A DNA stretch of 10,062 nt, from NCBI GenBank assembly GCA_937879825.1, contig CALFMQ010000058.1, positions 1 to 10,062 of the forward strand, written 5' to 3'. Position numbers and translations under genes: made by a program. This stretch comes from an uncultured Phycisphaerales bacterium. GTDB taxonomy: Bacteria > Planctomycetota > Phycisphaerae > Phycisphaerales > UBA1924. Under the pieces are notes generated by a model. It saw only the letters and a program-made list of their open reading frames with translations, was not told the origin of the DNA and did not search any database. Every line of letters starts with the position of its first letter. Positions within the stretch are counted from its first letter, which is position 1. Positions 6,353 to 10,062 of the stretch are shown here, piece after piece.

Positions 6353-7855
6353 TCAGCGGCAGTTTGATCCCCACGCCGACAGCGCGACATTGAGATCGTC
6401 CACATCGACGATGCCGTCGTTGTTGGCGAGGTCGAACGGCGAACCGACGCCGACATTGACCAGCCAGTTCGAAAGGATGTTGTTGAGATCGTCGACATCC
6501 ACGATGAGATCGCCGTTGGTGTCGCCCGCACAGTCCGGGATCAGTCGGAGGAACGCCTCGCCGAGCGGGGCGCCGTTGCCATCGCGGAGGAAGGCGATGA
6601 AATAGACCGACCCGTTGTCGGTCATGAACATCTGGTCCTCGTGGAACCCCGCGAGGAAGGCGTCGTCGTCGTACGCCCCGTTGTTGTCGACATCCACCGG
6701 GTCGCCCTCGCGTAGAATCACCTCGACCCGATTCAACAGGAGCACGGTGTTCCGGTTCGGATCGGCGTTGTCCGTGAAGCACGCGATCACATAATCACCC
6801 AGGTTGTTGCCGGCCATCGCAAGGAACGTGTTGAATGTGTCGCCGTCGGCGAACTTCTCCGTCGTGCCCGTATGGATGGCGAGCCCTGTCGCCGCGACCG
6901 GGAGCGAGTTGCGCACGACCCAGTCCTGCCCGCCGCCGGAGTTGGTTCCGCGGCTGAACCAATCGCCGTTGGACATCATGTACGACTCACGAATCCCCGT
7001 GAAACCTCCCGCGATGGGGTTCACGAAGCCCGAGATCACGCCGCTTTCCTGCAGCACGACCGTGCCGTTGTACACCGTCATCTCGTCGCGGACGGTGTCG
7101 CCCTCGACATCGCCGTCGATCAGGACGTCGCTCCCGTCGGCGCTGACATAGAACCCCTGGAAATCGAACGCGTTCCACGGCTCCATGAACGCGAACAACT
7201 GCCCCGCGGGAATCGTGATGCCCTCCTGCACGATGACGACATCACCGACAACCAGGAGGGTGTCCTCATCGCTGGGCAGCCCCACCGCGTTGATCGTGCG
7301 ATAGGCGATCGTTCCATCGGCGAGAATCTGCTCGTCATCGATCAGGTCGCCGTGTGTGACGCCGGGGAAACCGGGGACCTCATCGTCCTGTCGCAGCGCG
7401 ACCGTCAGCACGCTCGATCCGAGTTGACCGGTGATGAGGTACTCGTCCGCGTTGTCGGGGCCGTTGTTGGTGTTCGATCCGAACACGAACTGTCCGGCGG
7501 CGTTGATGCCGCACTGGATATCGAGGGTCGAGATCACCTCGCCCGGCGCCCAAGGAGCCGGCTGGCCCTCAAAGACGACCAGATCGCCGACGCCGCCCTC
7601 GCCGACGATGATGACATTCTCATCGGCGATGAATGTCCCGGTGCGGGCGCGGAGGATCCACTTCTCGCCCGACTCGGAGCGGTACGGGCGCTCGAACAAG
7701 CCGAACTCGGCGCCGGCCTTGCCCGGGACCTGCGAGGTGGGATCACCCGGAATCGCCGTGTAGATCGCGCGGAGCGTGGTCCCCGCATGCGCGACGCATA
7801 CAACCGAAAGAGTCAGACCCGCCGCGAGGCGGACGCAATGCGAACACTTGAGCAT
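6353..7855 (-). CDS. Exported repeat protein with C-terminal dockerin-like module
   Basis: This is 500 residues from the ATG at 7855. A Sec signal peptide (hydrophobic core about 9-22) ends in VAHA-G, a clean signal peptidase I site after residue 24. The body has about six repeats spaced 53-59 residues, each with a strand followed by a Gly/Pro turn: VVFEGQPAPWAPG (93-105), VALRQDDEVPGFPG (152-165), VIVQEGITIPAG (207-218), VVLQESGVISGF (266-277), GLAIHTGTTEKFADG (324-338) and VEVILREGDPVDVD (377-390). INAAGQFVFG (117-126) fits the 'N..GqvaF' strand that I recall from planctomycetal repeat proteins. These suggest a beta-propeller. Residues 442-499 form the dockerin-like tail. The open frame reaches a GTG at 7870, but that codon lies within the GGGAGAGAG ribosome-binding region, so 7855 is preferred. 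It lies downstream of the 7952-9283 gene, with 96 nt between them, and may share its transcript. Enzymatic activity is not evident. Confidence 0.85.
   Translation of the reverse strand: MLKCSHCVRLAAGLTLSVVCVAHAGTTLRAIYTAIPGDPTSQVPGKAGAEFGLFERPYRSESGEKWILRARTGTFIADENVIIVGEGGVGDLVVFEGQPAPWAPGEVISTLDIQCGINAAGQFVFGSNTNNGPDNADEYLITGQLGSSVLTVALRQDDEVPGFPGVTHGDLIDDEQILADGTIAYRTINAVGLPSDEDTLLVVGDVVIVQEGITIPAGQLFAFMEPWNAFDFQGFYVSADGSDVLIDGDVEGDTVRDEMTVYNGTVVLQESGVISGFVNPIAGGFTGIRESYMMSNGDWFSRGTNSGGGQDWVVRNSLPVAATGLAIHTGTTEKFADGDTFNTFLAMAGNNLGDYVIACFTDNADPNRNTVLLLNRVEVILREGDPVDVDNNGAYDDDAFLAGFHEDQMFMTDNGSVYFIAFLRDGNGAPLGEAFLRLIPDCAGDTNGDLIVDVDDLNNILSNWLVNVGVGSPFDLANNDGIVDVDDLNVALSAWGSNCR
6356..6532 (-). 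repeat. Dockerin-like double EF-hand module (copy 2)
   Basis: This encodes residues 442-500 of the 6353-7855 protein, bracketed by Cys442 and Cys499. Loop 1 (D-T-N-G-D-L-I-V-D-V-D-D) has acidic or Asn ligands at positions 1, 3, 5, 9 and 12, as in type I dockerins. Loop 2 reads D-L-A-N-N-D-G-I-V-D-V-D-D, one residue longer than a standard 12-residue loop. The linker LVNVGVGSPF is shared almost exactly with copy 3. Confidence 0.9.
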
Positions 7856-7861
7856 GGAACT

Positions 7862-7867
7862 CTCTCC
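7862..7867 (-). promoter_or_regulatory. Ribosome-binding site fixing the start at 7855
   Basis: On the minus strand the sequence is GGAGAG, then 6 nt, then the ATG at 7855. This spacing is ideal and decides against the upstream in-frame GTG at 7870, which is only 2 nt upstream of this site and would add five residues before an otherwise normal signal peptide. Confidence 0.75.
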
Positions 7868-7951
7868 CACCGGACCACCCGATCCGCATGAGTCAGAGTA
7901 GCACCGTGCGGCCCCGATGGAAGCGGAAAGAGGCGGGGTTCGGGGTGGTGG

Positions 7952-9283
7952 TCAGGTGCAGGCCGCCTGCCAGTTGCCCAGAACGACGTTCAGATCGTCG
8001 ACATCCACGATGCCGTCGTCGTTGGCGAGGTCGAGCGGCGATCCGACGCCGACATTGACGAGCCAGTTCGAGAGGATCGCGTTGAGATCGTCGACATCGA
8101 CCATGAGATCACCGTTCGTGTCGCCGGGGCAGGGCGGCGCCGGCGGCGTCCATGTCGCGATCTTGCCGGGTCCGATTCCTTGCGTGTCGAGGATCGCGCC
8201 ATTCATCGTGAGAGAGCCGCCCGCACCGAGCGTGAAGGAGTAGATGCCGCGCACGCCGTCGATGGCGGTCGTGTTGTCGGTGATGAACACGAGATCGCCC
8301 ATCACCTGCACATCGTCGAGGGAGCCCTGCAGCCCGACATCAAAGGTGTTGCCGGTGTAGGTCAGGGCGCCGGTGTCGGCGTCGATGGCGAAGGTGCGCA
8401 CGGTCGCGTCGGTGCCGTGCCCGACGAGCAGCGTCTTCCCGTCCGCCGAGCCGCGAGCGAGTTTCGGCGACGATCCGGGCGAGACGAAGGGCGAACCGCC
8501 GGTGATCGAGAGGTTGCCCGAGTTGTCGGTGTCGGTTCCGACGATCGCGGTGCCGCCCGAACTGATTCCGCCGCCGCTGTAGATGCGGACCGAGCCGCCC
8601 GAGTCCACGACGCCGATATCCAGCGTGAACTGGCCGTACGCCTGCGCATCGATCGGCGTCAGCGCGCCCGAGGGTCCGACCAGGAACGACGACACCAGCC
8701 CGCCGGACCCGGTGTCGCCGATGTACGCGATGGGCTGCGTGGGGTGGCGATCGATGCTCGTCGAGAATCCGCCCGAGACGAGCGACGCCGCGAACGACAG
8801 CACGCCCGTGCCCGCGTTCCAAGTGTAGGTGCGTATCTCGTTCGTGGAACTCGTGCTCGCGCGTGCAACCGCCAGCACATCGTCCGACATCCACACCAGA
8901 TCGAACGGCGTCACGGGCACGGTGAACACATTCACGAGCGAGAGGGACGCATCGGACGCGACTTCGAGAATCGTGATGCGCTCGTTGACGGAGCTGCTCC
9001 CCGAGGCGTGCCCGACGGCGAGGTATTTCCCGTTGGGCGAGATGGCGATCGATCGCGCATTGCACCCGAACTCCGGAATCGCGGTGCTTGTGCGCATCCC
9101 GGTGATGATCCGGTCTGCGAACGAGAGCGTGCCGTCGGGGTTGACGATCATCGAGGTGATGCTGCCCTCGAGATTGCCGTTGTTGGCGATGAACACCGCG
9201 GGGAGGGCGGACTGGCCGAAGCACCCTCCGCTTGCGAGCGACAGAACTGCAAACGAAAGCGCGTAGCGGGCAGCGTTTCTCAT
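7952..9283 (-). CDS. Exported lactonase-type beta-propeller protein with dockerin-like module
   Basis: This is 443 residues from the ATG at 9283. A Sec signal peptide covers residues 1 to about 24 (hydrophobic stretch LSFAVLSLASGG, 9-20). The body shows seven turns of the form G-x-L-[ST]-hydrophobic, with the leucine at 53, 114, 162, 208, 258, 307 and 358, about 50 residues apart. ARSIAISPNGKYLAVGH (76-92) is the typical strand pair of YVTN/6-phosphogluconolactonase-like propellers. This supports a seven-bladed propeller of the lactonase superfamily. I could not identify lactonase catalytic residues, so lactonase activity should not be assumed. Residues 385-442 are a Cys-bracketed dockerin-like tail. 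The open frame extends to a TTG at 9346, but the strong GGAGGA before 9283 and the signal peptide there settle the start. hpnH lies 123 nt upstream on the same strand, and the 6353-7855 gene follows downstream. Confidence 0.88.
   Translation of the reverse strand: MRNAARYALSFAVLSLASGGCFGQSALPAVFIANNGNLEGSITSMIVNPDGTLSFADRIITGMRTSTAIPEFGCNARSIAISPNGKYLAVGHASGSSSVNERITILEVASDASLSLVNVFTVPVTPFDLVWMSDDVLAVARASTSSTNEIRTYTWNAGTGVLSFAASLVSGGFSTSIDRHPTQPIAYIGDTGSGGLVSSFLVGPSGALTPIDAQAYGQFTLDIGVVDSGGSVRIYSGGGISSGGTAIVGTDTDNSGNLSITGGSPFVSPGSSPKLARGSADGKTLLVGHGTDATVRTFAIDADTGALTYTGNTFDVGLQGSLDDVQVMGDLVFITDNTTAIDGVRGIYSFTLGAGGSLTMNGAILDTQGIGPGKIATWTPPAPPCPGDTNGDLMVDVDDLNAILSNWLVNVGVGSPLDLANDDGIVDVDDLNVVLGNWQAACT
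7955..8131 (-). repeat. Dockerin-like double EF-hand module (copy 3)
   Basis: This encodes residues 385-443 of the 7952-9283 protein, bracketed by Cys385 and Cys442. Loop 1 is D-T-N-G-D-L-M-V-D-V-D-D, a complete dockerin-type ligand set. Loop 2 is D-L-A-N-D-D-G-I-V-D-V-D-D, with the same one-residue insertion as copy 2. By hand alignment, bases 7986-8125 differ from 6387-6526 at 16 of 140 positions with no gap. Confidence 0.9.
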
Positions 9284-9288
9284 CCGGT

Positions 9289-9294
9289 TCCTCC
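9289..9294 (-). promoter_or_regulatory. Strong ribosome-binding site fixing the start at 9283
   Basis: On the minus strand the sequence is GGAGGA, then 5 nt (ACCGG), then the ATG at 9283. It is the best Shine-Dalgarno sequence in the window and places the start directly at the signal peptide, rejecting the TTG at 9346. Confidence 0.85.
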
Positions 9295-9335
9295 ATGGTG
9301 CAGCGCCCCTTCGCCGCACGGGCAAGCGTACACCG

Positions 9336-9399
9336 GCGCCGATCAAATGGAATCGGCTTCCCCGAAGATCGCGCTCGGATTCATCGACGAGATCGGCGC
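9336..9399. other. Inverted repeat in the 3' region after hpnH
   Basis: GCGCCGATC (9336-9344) and GATCGGCGC (9391-9399) form a perfect 9-bp inverted repeat 46 nt apart. An alternative shorter stem, GCCGAT/ATCGGC (9338-9343 with 9352-9357), shares the left arm. Neither is followed by a T run on the minus strand, so this is not a standard intrinsic terminator. It could be an mRNA 3' structure after hpnH, or chance in GC-rich DNA. Confidence 0.25.
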
Positions 9400-9406
9400 A
9401 CCGGGC

Positions 9407-10062
9407 TCAGGCCGCGCTGACCGCCTCTTCCTTCTTCGCCGGCTTGCCTTCCACGGTCAGACCCAGCATCGCCATCGGGCCGTGCGGCTTGCCGCGCTCT
9501 TCTTCGAGCCGCTTCAACGCGCGCGGGTTGGCGTACTTGTTGAACACGATCGCCTTGATCGTGCCCCACATGCCGCCGAACGAGGAGAAGGTGTGATCGA
9601 CCGCCGTCGGCTCGTAGCCGCAGTGGACCATGCACTGCGCGCACTGCGGGTTGCCCGACTCGCGCCCGTAGTTGTCCCACTCCGTGGTCTCGATCAGTTC
9701 CTTGAACGAGTCGACATACCCGTCCTGCAGCAGGTAGCACGGCTTCTGCCACCCGAAGATGTTGTAGGTCGGGTTGCCCCACGGCGTGCACTCGTACTCG
9801 CGCGTGCCCATGAGGAACTCGAGGAACAACGGGCTCTGATTGAACACCCAGCGCTTCTTGCGGTTCGAGAGAATCATCTCGAAGAGTTCGTTGGTCTTCT
9901 GGCGCTCGGCGAGGAAGTGACGCTGATCCGGCGCCTTGGGATACGCGTACCCCGGCGAGACCATCATCCCCTCGACGCCCAGGTCCATCATCTCGTCGAA
10001 GAACGCGCGCACGGAGTTCGGGTCGGCTCCGTCGAAGAGTGTCGTGTTCGTGGTGACGCGGA
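9407..10062 (-). CDS. hpnH: Adenosyl-hopene transferase HpnH, N-terminal part cut off
   Basis: The open frame runs in from the right edge to the TGA at 9407-9409, giving 217 visible C-terminal residues; the protein is usually about 340-380. HpnH is a radical SAM enzyme that adds a 5'-deoxyadenosyl group to hopene to give adenosylhopane, the first step toward C35 bacteriohopanepolyols in membranes. Visible family segments are RVTTNTTLFDGADPNSV (1-17), the conserved VSPGYAYPKAPDQR stretch (34-47), CTPWGNPTYNIFGWQKPCYL (91-110) and CAQCMVHCGYEPTAV (140-154). The last two lie in the C-terminal DUF3463-type region. The radical SAM CxxxCxxC motif lies beyond the window edge. The last 15 or so residues (EGKPAKKEEAVSAA) form a charged tail. 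The GTG at 10012 is internal, since conserved sequence continues upstream. The next gene on this strand is an exported propeller protein 123 nt downstream, apparently unrelated in function. Confidence 0.95.
   Translation of the reverse strand, partial: RVTTNTTLFDGADPNSVRAFFDEMMDLGVEGMMVSPGYAYPKAPDQRHFLAERQKTNELFEMILSNRKKRWVFNQSPLFLEFLMGTREYECTPWGNPTYNIFGWQKPCYLLQDGYVDSFKELIETTEWDNYGRESGNPQCAQCMVHCGYEPTAVDHTFSSFGGMWGTIKAIVFNKYANPRALKRLEEERGKPHGPMAMLGLTVEGKPAKKEEAVSAA

Noticed and set aside
6872..7891. 339-codon plus-strand open frame opposite the 6353-7855 gene
   Set aside because: It is a GC-driven shadow of a gene with a signal peptide, repeats and dockerin tail on the other strand; its own product is low-complexity with no signature.
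7856..7951. Terminator between the two right-hand exported-protein genes
   Set aside because: Only distant ACCACCC/GGGTGGT complementarity is present, with no compact hairpin and no T run on the minus strand.
3420..8110. Repeated GATCGTCGACATC-type DNA words as a CRISPR or regulatory repeat
   Set aside because: All six copies fall in frame on the VDVDDLN coding units of the three dockerin modules, so protein repetition explains them.
9215..9283. Lipoprotein signal (LASGGC) in the 7952-9283 protein
   Set aside because: The residue at -3 from Cys is Ser rather than Leu or a similar hydrophobic residue, so the lipobox is poor; an ordinary signal peptidase I substrate is more likely.

Overview
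The window looks like a piece of a GC-rich Planctomycetota chromosome, most likely class Phycisphaerae. The main evidence is three exported proteins that end in the same Cys-bracketed, duplicated dockerin-like EF-hand module (core VDVDDLN), a type I associate with Phycisphaerales. They sit beside a hopanoid gene (hpnH), a cis-prenyltransferase gene (uppS) and a halogenase-type flavoprotein. This assignment is inferred from remembered family patterns, not from a search.

Layout, left to right. (1) A plus-strand group at 1-3308: the 3' part of a flavin-dependent halogenase-like oxidoreductase (cut by the window edge), then uppS, then an unrecognised 296-residue protein that faintly resembles DUF1444/YtpQ. 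The gaps are 43 and 33 nt, so this may be one operon. (2) A strong intrinsic terminator at 3328-3361 that serves the minus-strand gene on its right. (3) A minus-strand exported protein at 3404-4933 with about seven propeller-type repeats and a dockerin-like tail. (4) A 168-nt divergent intergenic region with an AT-rich, operator-like dyad. (5) A plus-strand helix-turn-helix protein at 5102-6346. (6) Two more minus-strand exported proteins with repeats and dockerin-like tails at 6353-7855 and 7952-9283; the second looks like a seven-bladed lactonase-type propeller. (7) The 3' two-thirds or so of hpnH at 9407-10062, running off the right edge.

How the parts may work together. UppS makes the polyprenyl diphosphate carrier for peptidoglycan and glycan assembly, and HpnH commits hopene to C35 hopanoids, so both flanks touch isoprenoid-derived membrane lipids. 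The flavoprotein beside uppS could act on an aromatic or alkene substrate, but its substrate cannot be read here. The centre is a small island for the cell exterior: three secreted propeller-like proteins with a shared calcium-binding-type tail, and a DNA-binding-type protein divergent from one of them. No cohesin, sortase signal or other docking partner is visible in the window. No tRNA, rRNA, CRISPR array, insertion sequence or origin was seen. No intergenic stretch exceeds 300 bases; the longest is 4934-5101.
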